Positions 48,175 through 57,673 of a DNA stretch of 64,000 nt are shown here, one piece after another. The stretch lies in contig JBBDWK010000002.1 of NCBI GenBank assembly GCA_040902885.1, positions 1 through 64,000 of the forward strand. Reading direction: 5' to 3'. The DNA is from JBBDWK01 sp040902885 (GTDB lineage: Bacteria; Acidobacteriota; Terriglobia; Bryobacterales; Bryobacteraceae). The notes under the pieces were generated by a model. The model searched no databases. It had not been told where the DNA came from and saw only the letters and a program-made list of their open reading frames with translations. A program made the translations under genes and the position numbers. Position 1 is the first letter of the stretch. Each line of letters opens with the position of its first letter.

Positions 48175-49342
48175 CGGGTTGCGGTTGCTCCTTTACCAAA
48201 AACTGCCGGACGCGAGGGTGAACAATCTCGCCCTGGTGCGTGATCAAAGTTTCACGGGTAATTTCGTCCTCCATGTCGATGACAAGAGCGCCATCGCGGA
48301 CAAGGTGCTTCACGAAAGCTGCAATGTTGCGCGCGTACATCTGGCTCGAATGATACGGGACGGTCGAGGGCAGGTTGAGAAGGCCGATGATGGTGACGCC
48401 CGAGGCTTCGATGGTGCGGCCGGGCTCGGTGAGCTCGCAGTTGCCACCGCGCTCCGCCGCAAGATCCACGACGACCGAGCCGAGGCCCATGCCGGCCACC
48501 ATGTCCCGGGTGAGGAGGAGGGGCGCTCTCTGGCCGGGGACGGCGGCGGTGGTAATGACGACGTCCTGCTCGCGGACCACCTCAGTGAGAAGTTCGCGCT
48601 GCCTTCGGTAGAACTCTTCTCCGAGAGCTTTGGCATAACCGCTGCGGTCTTCGGCGGCCGCGTCGACGGCGACGGAGACGAACCTGGCGCCCAGCGATTC
48701 GACCTGCTCTTTCACCGCGGGCCGGACATCATAGGCGCTGACCACCGCGCCCAGACGGCGGGCGGTCGCGATGGCCTGAAGGCCCGCCACGCCGGCGCCG
48801 AGGACGAAGACGCGAGCCGGGGCGATGGTGCCCGCCGGAGTCATGAGCATGGGAAACATGCGGGGCAGAGCGTCGGCGGCGAGCAGGACAGCCTTGTAGC
48901 CCGCGACAGTCGCCATGGAGGAGAGGGCGTCCATGGATTGGGCGCGGGTGATGCGCGGCATGAACTCCATGGCGAGGCTGGTGACACCGCGCGCGGCGAG
49001 CTCGGGATACTGATTGGGGGTGGTGAAGGGGTCCCCGAAGCCAATCACGGTTTGTCCGCGCCGGAACAGCGGAAGGTCCGCAGCGCCGGCGTCGGGGTTG
49101 TCGCCAAGCGTATGGACCTGCAGGATGACCGTCGAGGCATCGAACACCTCGCGGCGGCTGCGAACCACGCGAACGCCTTTCTGCTCGTATTCGCCGTCGA
49201 GGAAGCCGGCGCGCTCACCGGCTCCCGCTTCCATTCGTAACTCGACTCCGCTCTTGGCAAGCGTGTCGATCGCGCGCGGGGTGAGAGCAACGCGGCGCTC
49301 GTGGGGATACGTTTCGGCTGGTACTCCGATGGTCAGCGGCAC
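48161..49342 (-). CDS. pntAA: NAD(P) transhydrogenase subunit alpha part 1
   Basis: A 393-aa soluble NAD(H)-binding subunit (domain I), with GTG start at 49342. IGVPAETYPHERRVALTPRAID is the alanine-dehydrogenase/PNT N-terminal motif, and VFVLGAGVAGLQAIATARRLG plus AYDVRPAVKEQVESLGARFV is the nucleotide-binding fold. LTRDMVAGMGLGSVVVDLAAERGGNCE is also diagnostic of PNT alpha. It is the first gene of the pntAA-pntAB-pntB operon. The 49-base gap upstream toward the DNA ligase holds AT-rich sequence (TTGTTAAG, TTGTTAATG on the minus strand) that may include the promoter. Confidence 0.95.
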   Translation of the reverse strand: MPLTIGVPAETYPHERRVALTPRAIDTLAKSGVELRMEAGAGERAGFLDGEYEQKGVRVVRSRREVFDASTVILQVHTLGDNPDAGAADLPLFRRGQTVIGFGDPFTTPNQYPELAARGVTSLAMEFMPRITRAQSMDALSSMATVAGYKAVLLAADALPRMFPMLMTPAGTIAPARVFVLGAGVAGLQAIATARRLGAVVSAYDVRPAVKEQVESLGARFVSVAVDAAAEDRSGYAKALGEEFYRRQRELLTEVVREQDVVITTAAVPGQRAPLLLTRDMVAGMGLGSVVVDLAAERGGNCELTEPGRTIEASGVTIIGLLNLPSTVPYHSSQMYARNIAAFVKHLVRDGALVIDMEDEITRETLITHQGEIVHPRVRQFLVKEQPQPDAVR

Positions 49343-49391
49343 TCAGGATCTCTCGGATGAGTTCATTAACAACAAGCTTAACAAGGATTGC

Positions 49392-50975
49392 TTATTTCTT
49401 TGTTAATCCCCGGATGGTGTCGAGCGTATCCGCATCCTGGGGTTTCTTGTCCGTCCGCCACCGCGCCATTCTCGGGAAGCGCACCGCGATGCCCGACTTG
49501 TGGCGCGGAGACTCCTGAATGCCTTCAAACGCCAGCTCGAAGACCAGCTCCGGCTTCACCACGCGCACCGGGCCGAAGCGTTCCACTGTGTTGCCGCGGA
49601 CGAACGCGTCCACCTTTCGGATCTCTTCATCCGTCAGGCCGGAGTAGGCCTTGGCAAACGGCACGAGATGGCCGTTGTCCCAGACGCCGAACGTGTAGTC
49701 CGTGAAGAGGCTCGCGCGGCGGCCGTTTCCCGGCTGCGCATAGATCAGCACGGCGTCCACCGAGTATGGCTCGATCTTCCACTTCCACCAGTCGCCGCGG
49801 CGGCGTCCCGGCCGGTACGGCGAATCGAGGCGCTTGAGCATCAGGCCCTCGACGTCGCGGCCGCGCGACTCAACCCGGGCGTTAGCCAAATCTTCCCAGG
49901 AGTCGCCGTGCACCACGGGCGATAGAACCAGGTGGGAACCGGCCATGGCTATCACCTCTTCAAGCCGCGCCCGACGCCACTGCAGCGGCCTTTCGCGCAC
50001 ATCCTCGCCGGCCAGCTCCAGCACGTCGTAGGCGATCAGCACTACCGGGACCTCGTTCAGAATCCGCGCGCCCAGCGCCTTCCGCCCGATGCGCCGCTGC
50101 ATTTGCGCGAAGGGCAGGGGCGCGCCGTCCTTCCAGGGCAGAATCTCGCCGTCGAGCACCGTGCCTTCGGGCAACAGGCCGCCCGCGCGTTCGAGTTCGG
50201 GGAAGCGGTCCGTAATCAGATCCTCGCCTCTGGACCAGAGGAACGTTTGCGATGAGCGGCGGATGAGCTGGGCGCGAATGCCGTCCCATTTCCACTCGGC
50301 CAGCCATTCGCGCACGTCGCCGAGAGACTCGACCTCGCCTTCCAGCGGGTAGGCGAGGCAGAACGGGTAGGGGCGGCTGACGTCGGCGTCGCGTGCATCG
50401 GCTTCGAGCGCCTGCCGCCAGAACTCGAGTGTGGGCTGCCAATCGCCCATCAGCCGGTGCGCCAGCACTTCCGCCTTCACGCCGCTGAAGCCGGCCAGCG
50501 CGCGAATCACCAGCAGCCGGGAGACGCCCACGCGGAATTCGCCGGTGATGAGCTTGTTCCAGACAAAGCGCTGGGTGTCGTCCATCTCGCGCCAGGCGCG
50601 CAGCAGCGCTTCGCGGCGTTGCGCGTCGTCCATGTGCCGCAGCGGCAGCAGACGCTCTTCCACCCAGCGGTGGAGAGGCAGATCGCTCGAAGCGGCGGAT
50701 GGAGGGAGGAGCAACGCGATGGTCTCGGCCAGGTCGCCTGCCGCGTGGTAGCACTCCCCGAACAGCCAGTCGGGAATCCCGGCCTCCTCGGCGGCCCAAC
50801 CGGCGAGCTTTCGGGATTCCACCAGACGCTTGGGACGGCGCCCGATGAGGAAGTGTACAGCCCAGGGCGCATCTTCGGGCGCCGCGTGGCAGAAGTAGCG
50901 CACCAGGGCTTCCACCTTCGCGTTGGTTTTGGTGGTCTCGTCGAGCGCGGTGTAGAGTTGTGCGAAATCCTTCAA
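49392..50975 (-). CDS. ATP-dependent DNA ligase (cisplatin-damage-response type)
   Basis: A 527-aa DNA ligase. An N-terminal helical DNA-binding domain (about 1-200) precedes the nucleotidyltransferase domain with adenylated Lys in EWKWDGIRAQL (K-x-D-G motif I), WSRGEDLITDRFPEL (motif III region), VLDGEILPW and EGLMLKRLDSPYRPGRRRGDWWKWK (motifs IV-V), then an OB domain ending RFPRMARWRTDKKPQDADTL. This is the ligase subtype usually encoded with an MBL-fold exonuclease and an Lhr-type helicase. The exonuclease gene is directly upstream with an ATGA overlap (50972-50975); no helicase is in the window. It seals nicks in DNA repair. Confidence 0.92.
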   Translation of the reverse strand: MKDFAQLYTALDETTKTNAKVEALVRYFCHAAPEDAPWAVHFLIGRRPKRLVESRKLAGWAAEEAGIPDWLFGECYHAAGDLAETIALLLPPSAASSDLPLHRWVEERLLPLRHMDDAQRREALLRAWREMDDTQRFVWNKLITGEFRVGVSRLLVIRALAGFSGVKAEVLAHRLMGDWQPTLEFWRQALEADARDADVSRPYPFCLAYPLEGEVESLGDVREWLAEWKWDGIRAQLIRRSSQTFLWSRGEDLITDRFPELERAGGLLPEGTVLDGEILPWKDGAPLPFAQMQRRIGRKALGARILNEVPVVLIAYDVLELAGEDVRERPLQWRRARLEEVIAMAGSHLVLSPVVHGDSWEDLANARVESRGRDVEGLMLKRLDSPYRPGRRRGDWWKWKIEPYSVDAVLIYAQPGNGRRASLFTDYTFGVWDNGHLVPFAKAYSGLTDEEIRKVDAFVRGNTVERFGPVRVVKPELVFELAFEGIQESPRHKSGIAVRFPRMARWRTDKKPQDADTLDTIRGLTKK

Positions 50976-51991
50976 CTCTCCGCCTCGCCTTCAAAGCGTG
51001 TTTCGACCGCCCGCGCGTCGCGGCCCTTCTCCCGGAGCCAGCGCACCAGAGGGGTTCGGTATCCGTGCGTCACCCAGACGGATTCGGCGCCGGTGGCTTC
51101 GATGGCCTCGTTGAGGCCGCTCCAATCGGCATGGTCGGAGAAGACGAAGCCGCGGTCCAACGAGAGCCGGCGGCGCGTGCCGCGGATCCGCATCCAGCCG
51201 GACGCGAAGCCGCTCGAAAAAGGTTCGAAGCGGCGCGTCCAGGGTGTGCCCCTGCAGGAGGGCGGCGCCAGAATCAGAGCTGTGCTCCAGACCGTATCGG
51301 GGGGCGCGGCGGCAACGTGGACCGTATTGGCGAGCGGAACCCCCTGCTGCCGGTAAATTTCCGTTGGCGCTTCCACGGCGCCGTGGGTATAGATTGCGGC
51401 GCCCTCCATCCGGTTCGCCAGACCGGCGAGCAGACGCTGCGCCTTGCCGAGGGAGTACGTGAGCAGGAGGCTGGCCTTTCCGGCTTCCCGGTTGGCGCGC
51501 CACCAATCGGCGACGCTCGCCAGCACGTTTTCGGAAGAAGGCCAGCGGTAGATGGGCAGCCCGAACGTGGATTCGGTGACAAAGGTATGGCAGCGCAACG
51601 GCTCGAAAGGAGCGCAGGTGGGGTCGGACTGGAGTTTGTAGTCGCCGGAAACCACCCAGACCTCGCCGCGGTGCTCGATGCGCACCTGGGCCGAGCCGAG
51701 GATGTGTCCGGCGGGGTGCAGAGACACGCGAACGCCGTTCAGGAAAACGGGCTGGCCGTACTCGACGGATTCGATCTTCGGGGCGAACCGGGCGTCGGGA
51801 TCTGCGGACAGCCGTTGGCGCAGCACCCGCTCGCCGTCGCGCGCGACCAGGTAGCGCTTGGATCCCCATCGGGCATGGTCGGAGTGCGCGTGCGTGATTA
51901 CCGCACGGTCCACGGGTTCCCATGGATCGACGTGGAAGTTGCCGGCCTCGCAGAACAAGCCATTGTCGCTTTGCCGCAGAATAAGAACCAC
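50972..51991 (-). CDS. Ligase-associated DNA exonuclease (MBL/beta-CASP-type fold)
   Basis: A 339-aa metallo-beta-lactamase-fold nuclease. VITHAHSDHARWG is the metal-binding H-x-H-x-D-H block, HPAGHILGSAQVRI the third His, VVSGDYK the bridging Asp, and FVFSDHADWSGLNEAI plus VWVTHGYR later motifs. These match the exonucleases paired with the cisplatin-response DNA ligase, which trim DNA ends before joining. I chose GTG 51991 (VVLILRQSDNGLF) because family members are about 330-340 aa and begin just before this segment; a longer frame to 52150 runs antisense over the next gene's start. Confidence 0.85.
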   Translation of the reverse strand: MVLILRQSDNGLFCEAGNFHVDPWEPVDRAVITHAHSDHARWGSKRYLVARDGERVLRQRLSADPDARFAPKIESVEYGQPVFLNGVRVSLHPAGHILGSAQVRIEHRGEVWVVSGDYKLQSDPTCAPFEPLRCHTFVTESTFGLPIYRWPSSENVLASVADWWRANREAGKASLLLTYSLGKAQRLLAGLANRMEGAAIYTHGAVEAPTEIYRQQGVPLANTVHVAAAPPDTVWSTALILAPPSCRGTPWTRRFEPFSSGFASGWMRIRGTRRRLSLDRGFVFSDHADWSGLNEAIEATGAESVWVTHGYRTPLVRWLREKGRDARAVETRFEGEAES

Positions 51992-52131
51992 CCCGCGAAG
52001 CTTGCCTGCATTCAGTATAATTGACGGACGCGCGGCGGCGGCCGTGTACGGGAAAAAGGCTACAGTTGTTAAGTTGTATTCTCCGGCGCGCGTGCAGTAC
52101 AGTGGATACCGAGAAAGAGGGGCAGCCATCC

Positions 52132-55100
52132 ATGAAGGCACTCCCGTCACTATCGTTTTTGCTGTTGGTTCTTGTCCCGTTGGGGTACGGAGACGAGCTT
52201 TCAGACCGGGTCCGGCAGTTGGAGAAATCGGGTGATGCGAGGGAGGCTCGAACTCTGCTCGCGCAGTCCGCTAAAAACAATCCCAAAGACGTTGCGGCTC
52301 TCATCCAATATGCCGAGTTTCTGGATCGCTATAACGATCCGGAGGCGCGCTCCGTCTATGGCAAGGCGCTGGCGGCGCTAGGCACATCGGGAAACGCCCA
52401 GGAGAGGGCGCGGATCGCGAAACGCCTGGAGGTGCTGAATCTGCTGGCTGGAGACGGCCGGAAGGAATCCGCCAGGAAAGAAGAATGGCCCGGCATTACG
52501 ATTCCGGGCCCTTTGCGCTCCTTCGCCCGGATGGCTGCGGTCTCGAGCGATCTGGACGCCGCCGACCTGCTTTCGGCCGTCGCCCGGAACGTAGTCACCA
52601 ATGGCTATCAGGCTTCGCACAGCAATGACGCGCTCGAGCAGACCGAGTATCTGAAGCTGGTTCATCGTTACCTTTCCCAGGCGCGCGAATTGGAGAAGCT
52701 TACGGGGGCCGACAAAGTGCTCCGCGTCGACTCGTGCGATTCTTCGCAAACCGCGGATCTGCTTCGTGTTCTGGGTTACCGTATGCGCGGCGGCTGCGGC
52801 AGTGAAGTGGTGCTGGAAACGGTCAATGCGAGCCGCGCCTTTTTGACCACCGACTCGGGCTTTCCGCTCTTCGACCTGGAGCAGGCTCTGCGCACCAATC
52901 GTCCCTTCGCATACGACTTCAAGCCGACCTCGGCCGCCGTGCTCTACGGTCCGGACTATTGGCTGACCGGACAAGAGAAGGAAGGCGGCGAGTTCATCGA
53001 TACCTTTCTCTCGGACCCGGCGTTGTGCCGGCTCTATCTCGGCCTTTCAAAGCTCGACCGGGAGACCGCCGCCCAATTGAAGGCACTGGCGCCCATGCCG
53101 CGCCTGAAAGCCTTTGCGCACGTGCTGGACTTCTTCGGCGGCATGTTCGAGATCCGGAACGGCAAGGCCGTGGTTCCCGGAGGCGCGCGGTCGGAAGCGG
53201 CCTGGGCCGGTCTGGTGGGCGCTCCCGTTTCGCCCGGCGCCGCCTTTTTCGAGAAGCTGATCGCCAAAGACGATGGCTGGATGGCCAGCCTCTTCGATGC
53301 TTTGTCGCGCATTCAGGGACCGGCGCGCGAATACCTGACCGACCCCTCGCGGATGAATCGCTTTTACGCGGCCGTCCGTGGGCGCGTCACCAGTCCCGGA
53401 CCCGCGCGTCCCGTCTTCCGCTCCAACGCGGACATGATGCTGCTCACCACGCGGCTGCGCCTGGAAGCCGACGGCAAGCCGCACATTCCGGGCGGCATTG
53501 AAGTTTGGAAGAACCTCTTCGTCAACCATCCGCACGGCAAGTACGATGGCAAGCTGACCAAGGCGGCTACCGGCTGGAAAGAGCCGGACGACGTAATAGA
53601 AGCCCTGTTCGGGCTGAGCCGCAAGGCGGTGGAGAACGAGCCGTTGAAGATCTTCATGGCCGTCAGCGACCTGAACCGGAACCGGACGCAGCCTCTGCAG
53701 CCCGCCACGGTGGACCGCCTGGCGCGCGAGTATCGCTTTTTCGGGCATCAGTATGCCATCTTCAACGAGGCCAGCCTGCGCGACGAGACGATCCTGCAGT
53801 TTCTGGATACCGCGCAGGCGGTTACTAAGATCAAGGACCAGATGCTGCGCGCCAACAGCGCCGGCATGATCCAGGCGCTGGTCGGGTTGTGGCAGATCTT
53901 CTGCCGGCAGGGGTCGATTCCCGCTCAGGAGGCCGATGCGGCGCTGTCCGATCTGCTCGGCGCTTTTGCCGCGAGCCGCAACGAACGGGACCTGTTCGAC
54001 TTCGGCCGCACCGGCATCGAACGGCTTCTGAAGGCGACCGGATCGAAGGCGGACGCCCAGCCGCAGGAGCGCATCGTCCATCTGCTGGCCGGCACCGCCA
54101 ACCCCCGCGACCGGGAGGCGCACAGCCTGCTGCAGCAGGAGATGATCCGGGTGCTCGAGGCACAGCGGATCGTCTCTCTGAACTCGCTGTTCGACCTTGC
54201 CGACCACCTGGAAAGCCTGTCGCGCGGCGAGAAGATGAACGTGGCCCTGGTGAACCGGCTGGCGGCGCGCATCGCCGAGATCCAGCTTCCCCGCGCCTCG
54301 CTGACCACGCAGGAGAAGAACGCGTTTGCGTTCGGATACTGGACCGAGCGCCATGTGGAGAACCAGCGCAAGGTGAATCTGCGCGCGGTGATCGACCGGG
54401 CATCCGGCGATGCGGAGAAGCTCAAGAGTGCGCGCGGGCTGCTGACTCCGTTTCTGCGCGACACGCTGGTGGCGTACAACTACGCCCACTATGCGCCGCC
54501 CGGGGCGCAGATCCTTTACACCAACCCGTTGTTCGTTCGCGGCCACGATTTTCTGGGTGTCCAAAATTCTAATAACACATGGAAGGCGACGGAGTTGTTC
54601 GGGACCGGGTGGCCTTCTAACGGCGGCGGCCGGCTGGTCGGCTCTCTGGCTGGCCTCGCGTATGCGCTCGCCGAGGCCGAGCAGAACTTCATGGTGCCGT
54701 CGCAAACGCAGGCTCTCATTTGGGGAGACCTGGTTCCGCAGATGATCCTGAGCGCCAAAATCCCGCGATGGTGGAACGTGACTCCGGCGCAGATGCACTG
54801 GGTCGGCCTGCACATGCGGTACGCGCGCACTATGCTGGCCGAGGCGGCCATAGACGAATCGCGCCGTCCGGATGTCCTCGAAACGCTCGGGTCGTATGCG
54901 CCTCCGGCCCGGACTAGGCTGGTGGCCCGCTTGTTGGCGGAACGCGACGTGCGCGGCGCGGTGGAGAACGTCACGCCGTCGGAGTTGTACGCGCTGGCTT
55001 CGGATCTGCGTGCGGCGGATCGCGGCGGCTCCGCGCCCAGCCTGACCGAGATCCGGCGCCTGGCTGCCGAAGCCGGAGACCAGGTGAGCGAGGAGGCCAT

Positions 55101-55449
55101 TTCGCGCGCCTTCGGAACGCCCAAGCCGACGCTGGCCACTTCGTACCGTCCCGAATTGCTCAAACTGCGAACCTTCCCGACCCTGATGGGCTACTCCAGC
55201 CGCATCATGGCGGAGAGCTGGGAATCGAACACGCTCTACTGGGCGGCGCTGGCAGACGAGGTCCACCTGCCGCCTTCGCATCTGAACCTGATGATCCCGG
55301 CCTGGACGCAGAAGGTGGTGGAGCGCATCTTCGCTTCGCACCTGGAAGACTGGCCGGCGCTGCTGCGCTCCCTGCGTGTGATCGGGGACGATGTGCGGGC
55401 CAAGGCAAGGCTTCAGTTAGAAGGGGAGCAGAAGGCTTCGTTGGAGTAA
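52132..55449 (+). CDS. Large secreted protein, unknown family, TPR-like N-terminus
   Basis: A 1105-aa exported protein (signal peptide about 1-20, LSFLLLVLVPLGYGDE). Residues about 21-85 look like one or two TPR hairpins (RVRQLEKSGDAREARTLLAQ, AALIQYAEFLDRYNDPEARS). The remaining thousand residues are soluble, mainly helical by composition, and carry no motif I recognise; no further membrane segment is seen. The ATG at 52132 follows AGAGGGG at about 11 bases. It is followed after 18 bases by a VWFA protein, and similar large orphan-VWFA pairs would suggest an envelope assembly. Function not assigned. Confidence 0.75.
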   Translation: MKALPSLSFLLLVLVPLGYGDELSDRVRQLEKSGDAREARTLLAQSAKNNPKDVAALIQYAEFLDRYNDPEARSVYGKALAALGTSGNAQERARIAKRLEVLNLLAGDGRKESARKEEWPGITIPGPLRSFARMAAVSSDLDAADLLSAVARNVVTNGYQASHSNDALEQTEYLKLVHRYLSQARELEKLTGADKVLRVDSCDSSQTADLLRVLGYRMRGGCGSEVVLETVNASRAFLTTDSGFPLFDLEQALRTNRPFAYDFKPTSAAVLYGPDYWLTGQEKEGGEFIDTFLSDPALCRLYLGLSKLDRETAAQLKALAPMPRLKAFAHVLDFFGGMFEIRNGKAVVPGGARSEAAWAGLVGAPVSPGAAFFEKLIAKDDGWMASLFDALSRIQGPAREYLTDPSRMNRFYAAVRGRVTSPGPARPVFRSNADMMLLTTRLRLEADGKPHIPGGIEVWKNLFVNHPHGKYDGKLTKAATGWKEPDDVIEALFGLSRKAVENEPLKIFMAVSDLNRNRTQPLQPATVDRLAREYRFFGHQYAIFNEASLRDETILQFLDTAQAVTKIKDQMLRANSAGMIQALVGLWQIFCRQGSIPAQEADAALSDLLGAFAASRNERDLFDFGRTGIERLLKATGSKADAQPQERIVHLLAGTANPRDREAHSLLQQEMIRVLEAQRIVSLNSLFDLADHLESLSRGEKMNVALVNRLAARIAEIQLPRASLTTQEKNAFAFGYWTERHVENQRKVNLRAVIDRASGDAEKLKSARGLLTPFLRDTLVAYNYAHYAPPGAQILYTNPLFVRGHDFLGVQNSNNTWKATELFGTGWPSNGGGRLVGSLAGLAYALAEAEQNFMVPSQTQALIWGDLVPQMILSAKIPRWWNVTPAQMHWVGLHMRYARTMLAEAAIDESRRPDVLETLGSYAPPARTRLVARLLAERDVRGAVENVTPSELYALASDLRAADRGGSAPSLTEIRRLAAEAGDQVSEEAISRAFGTPKPTLATSYRPELLKLRTFPTLMGYSSRIMAESWESNTLYWAALADEVHLPPSHLNLMIPAWTQKVVERIFASHLEDWPALLRSLRVIGDDVRAKARLQLEGEQKASLE

Positions 55450-55467
55450 AGAGACCAGGAGAAGAGT

Positions 55468-56481
55468 GTGGTAAACCCCATATCGAAGCGTGGAACCATT
55501 GCAGTTGTGGCGGGTCTTGCGGGAAGCGCCTTCTGGCTGTTCGCTCAAGAGGCGGGCACGATTTTTCGCGTCAAGGTGGACATGGTGGTGCTGAGTTTCA
55601 CCGTGACGGACAGCAAGAGCCGTTACATCAACGGACTGAAGCCCGGCGATTTCCGGATTCTGGAAGACGGCATCGTCCAGAAGGTCGCTACCTTTGCGGA
55701 AGGCAATCAGCCGGCGCTGCAGATCATGGACGACGGATCGGCCCGGCCGTTGATCGCGGCCCCGGTGGGGGAAGGTCCGTCCAAACCGGGACTCGATCCC
55801 CGGGCGGACGCCTTCGTCGGCACTAACGTTTTCGTCCTCTTCGACACAAGCAACTTCATGTATCGCGGCTTCGTGTATGCTGAGGACGCCATTGCCGACT
55901 TCGTGCGCGGCCTCGACCGGGCGGATTCGGTCGCCATGTACACTTTCAGCCGGAATCTCTCCCGCGCCGCCTCGCTCACCAGGGACCGGGGCGAGGCTCT
56001 GGTGGGACTGCGGAACTCGGTAGCGGGCGACGATACGGCGCTCTACAACGCGCTTCTGCTGACTCTGCGCGACGCCGCCAAAGTGCCTGGGCGCAAAGTG
56101 GTCATCGTGTTCTCGAACGGACCCGACAACGCCAGCATGGTGGCGCCGGACGACGTGCGCGCCGTGGCCGAGGACGAGGGCATTCCCATCTACGTGATCT
56201 CGACCAACGAAGTGAACAAGGACGCCATTTCGAGCGGCGTCTTCCGTCGGCTGACCACGCGCACGGGCGGCAAGGCCTATTTCGCGAAAACCTGGCAGAA
56301 GCAGGTGGAGGCTTTCGAGTCGATCCGCGAGGATCTTGGCAACTCCTACACCATTACCTACTATCCCGCCCAGAATCCGAACGAGGGCTTCCGCAAGATC
56401 AGCGTGGAGATCGTCTCGGACGTGGGCAAGAAATTCAGAGTTCGCTCGCGTCCGGGGTACCGGCCGCGCGGGAGCTTTTGA
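55468..56481 (+). CDS. VWFA-related acidobacterial protein with incomplete MIDAS
   Basis: A 337-aa exported or anchored protein starting at GTG 55468 behind GGAG. The hydrophobic leader covers about residues 8-26. The TIGR03436-type N-terminal strand region (VKVDMVVLSFTVTDSKSRY ... LKPGDFRILEDG) precedes the VWA domain. The MIDAS motif reads FVLFDTSNFM, so the second Ser of D-x-S-x-S is Phe. Metal binding is therefore doubtful, unlike the paralogues at 20114 and 61980. VIVFSNGPDNAS replaces the usual SDG block. The C-terminus, PGYRPRGSF, is encoded by a 72-base repeat found again at 61316. Probably in one transcript with the large orphan gene. Confidence 0.85.
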   Translation: MVNPISKRGTIAVVAGLAGSAFWLFAQEAGTIFRVKVDMVVLSFTVTDSKSRYINGLKPGDFRILEDGIVQKVATFAEGNQPALQIMDDGSARPLIAAPVGEGPSKPGLDPRADAFVGTNVFVLFDTSNFMYRGFVYAEDAIADFVRGLDRADSVAMYTFSRNLSRAASLTRDRGEALVGLRNSVAGDDTALYNALLLTLRDAAKVPGRKVVIVFSNGPDNASMVAPDDVRAVAEDEGIPIYVISTNEVNKDAISSGVFRRLTTRTGGKAYFAKTWQKQVEAFESIREDLGNSYTITYYPAQNPNEGFRKISVEIVSDVGKKFRVRSRPGYRPRGSF

Positions 56482-56519
56482 TTTCACGGCCAAGGCGCCG
56501 AGGCGCGGAGAAGACAACT
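56448..56519 (+). repeat. 72-bp repeat, copy 1
   Basis: Begins GCGTCCGGGGTACCGGCCGC and continues through the VWFA stop codon into noncoding sequence. The first 27 bases are identical to copy 2 at 61316; overall about 66 of 72 agree. It encodes the last 11 residues of the VWFA protein. Confidence 0.85.
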
Positions 56520-56523
56520 TCAG

Positions 56524-57345
56524 CTAAAAGATGTCCCTCCAAGAGGGATGAAGGTACAGCCAGCGTTGAGTGTCGAACCAACTGGTTGGGGTCTCCGGAA
56601 CGTGCAGTAGCCCGTGTCCTCGGGCGCATATGAGTTCCGTACCGCTCCACTCCAGGAAATTGTGCGCTGGTTGCCCGATTTGGGCGGGGTTAGTGAGTAA
56701 CCGGAGACACACCGGGCAACGCTTCCGCTGGTCGCTTAGGGCCCAGCGAAACGCGTAGATGGATCCCCATAGCAACCCCTGGATCCGAAGATTCGCCGCA
56801 AGGCCCGATGTGCCCGGATCCGCCAGGAACAGCAACTGGCAATACACAATCAGTAGGATGAGGCCAATCTTGGTCAGCAGAAAGATCCATCGTCGAAGTC
56901 GGATTGGCCAGGACGAATCGCGATTCGCCGGGTACTCCCCAAGCGATAGAGATGTGGTTGATGGCAAGATGAGGCAAGCGAAGACAACTAGCATCAGCAA
57001 TCTCGCCAAGGGTCGTTGCATTAGCATGGACTGCTCATTGCCTCCGCTAGGAATCTGAACAGCGGAGAGCGCGCCCACGGCCGCCAAAGCTGCCAGGAAT
57101 GCGGTGCAGTGAAACGGAGACTCCAATCGAAGGATTTCGCGCACGCTCAAGCGCGGTTTGGTTCGTCTAAGGAAGAACGCGTCCTTGAAGGCGCCCAGAC
57201 AATAGGCCGTTACGCCGCGCTTGCAGTGCGATGATGCCCGACGCACATACCAGAGTTCCGATCGCCACTCGGCCAGCCATTCCGCGCGTTGCTGCCTCGG
57301 CACCACGAGAGCGGCAGTCTGAAGGATAGCCAGTTGCAGCTTCAT
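56524..57345 (-). CDS. Membrane protein with C-terminal zinc-ribbon-like motif
   Basis: A 273-aa protein whose N-terminal part (RQQRAEWLAEWRSELWYVRR) is typical of acidobacterial genes next to PadR regulators and permeases. It has hydrophobic helices at about residues 80-97, 110-128 and 148-170. The C-terminal soluble domain has KRCPVCLRLLTN and, 25 residues on, ELICARGHGLLHVPE: C-x2-C ... C-x2-G-H, a likely zinc site. It overlaps the PadR start region by ATGA (57342-57345). It may pass an envelope signal to PadR, but that is inference from position. Confidence 0.65.
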   Translation of the reverse strand: MKLQLAILQTAALVVPRQQRAEWLAEWRSELWYVRRASSHCKRGVTAYCLGAFKDAFFLRRTKPRLSVREILRLESPFHCTAFLAALAAVGALSAVQIPSGGNEQSMLMQRPLARLLMLVVFACLILPSTTSLSLGEYPANRDSSWPIRLRRWIFLLTKIGLILLIVYCQLLFLADPGTSGLAANLRIQGLLWGSIYAFRWALSDQRKRCPVCLRLLTNPAQIGQPAHNFLEWSGTELICARGHGLLHVPETPTSWFDTQRWLYLHPSWRDIF

Positions 57346-57659
57346 GCCGTTTCAACCTCTTGAGACGGGATCAGCCTTGCGAGTAACGGATAACGTTTGT
57401 GCGCGGCCTCAAGCGTAGCTTTGCCGGCGCGGGTCAGTTTGTAGTATTTCCTGGCTGGCCGCTGCTCGGCAACAGCAATCGACTGCTGTTCCCATTCAGA
57501 GCGAATCAGAGCATCCCGCTCGAGACGCCGCATCGCTGGATACACCGTTCCACTGGGAAGCCCCGTCATCTCCATGATGCTAAAGCCATAGACGTAGCCG
57601 GCATGGATCGCATGGAGAATCATCGCTGCTGTATGCGAGAGTTTTGACTCGACTGCCAT
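57342..57659 (-). CDS. PadR family transcriptional regulator
   Basis: A 105-aa PadR-like winged-helix protein: LSHTAAMILHAIHAGYVYGFSIMEMTG, LPSGTVYPAMRRLERDALIRSEWEQQ (recognition helix and start of wing) and RPARKYYKLTRAGKATLEAA (wing strand). It lacks the long C-terminal dimer helix of larger PadRs (subfamily-2 size). PadR proteins repress nearby transporter genes and are released by small molecules. An inverted repeat that fits a PadR operator overlaps the promoter of the divergent ABC genes at 57674-57720. It is co-transcribed with the zinc-ribbon membrane protein. Confidence 0.92.
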   Translation of the reverse strand: MAVESKLSHTAAMILHAIHAGYVYGFSIMEMTGLPSGTVYPAMRRLERDALIRSEWEQQSIAVAEQRPARKYYKLTRAGKATLEAAHKRYPLLARLIPSQEVETA

Positions 57660-57673
57660 GTGGAGGACGCTGC

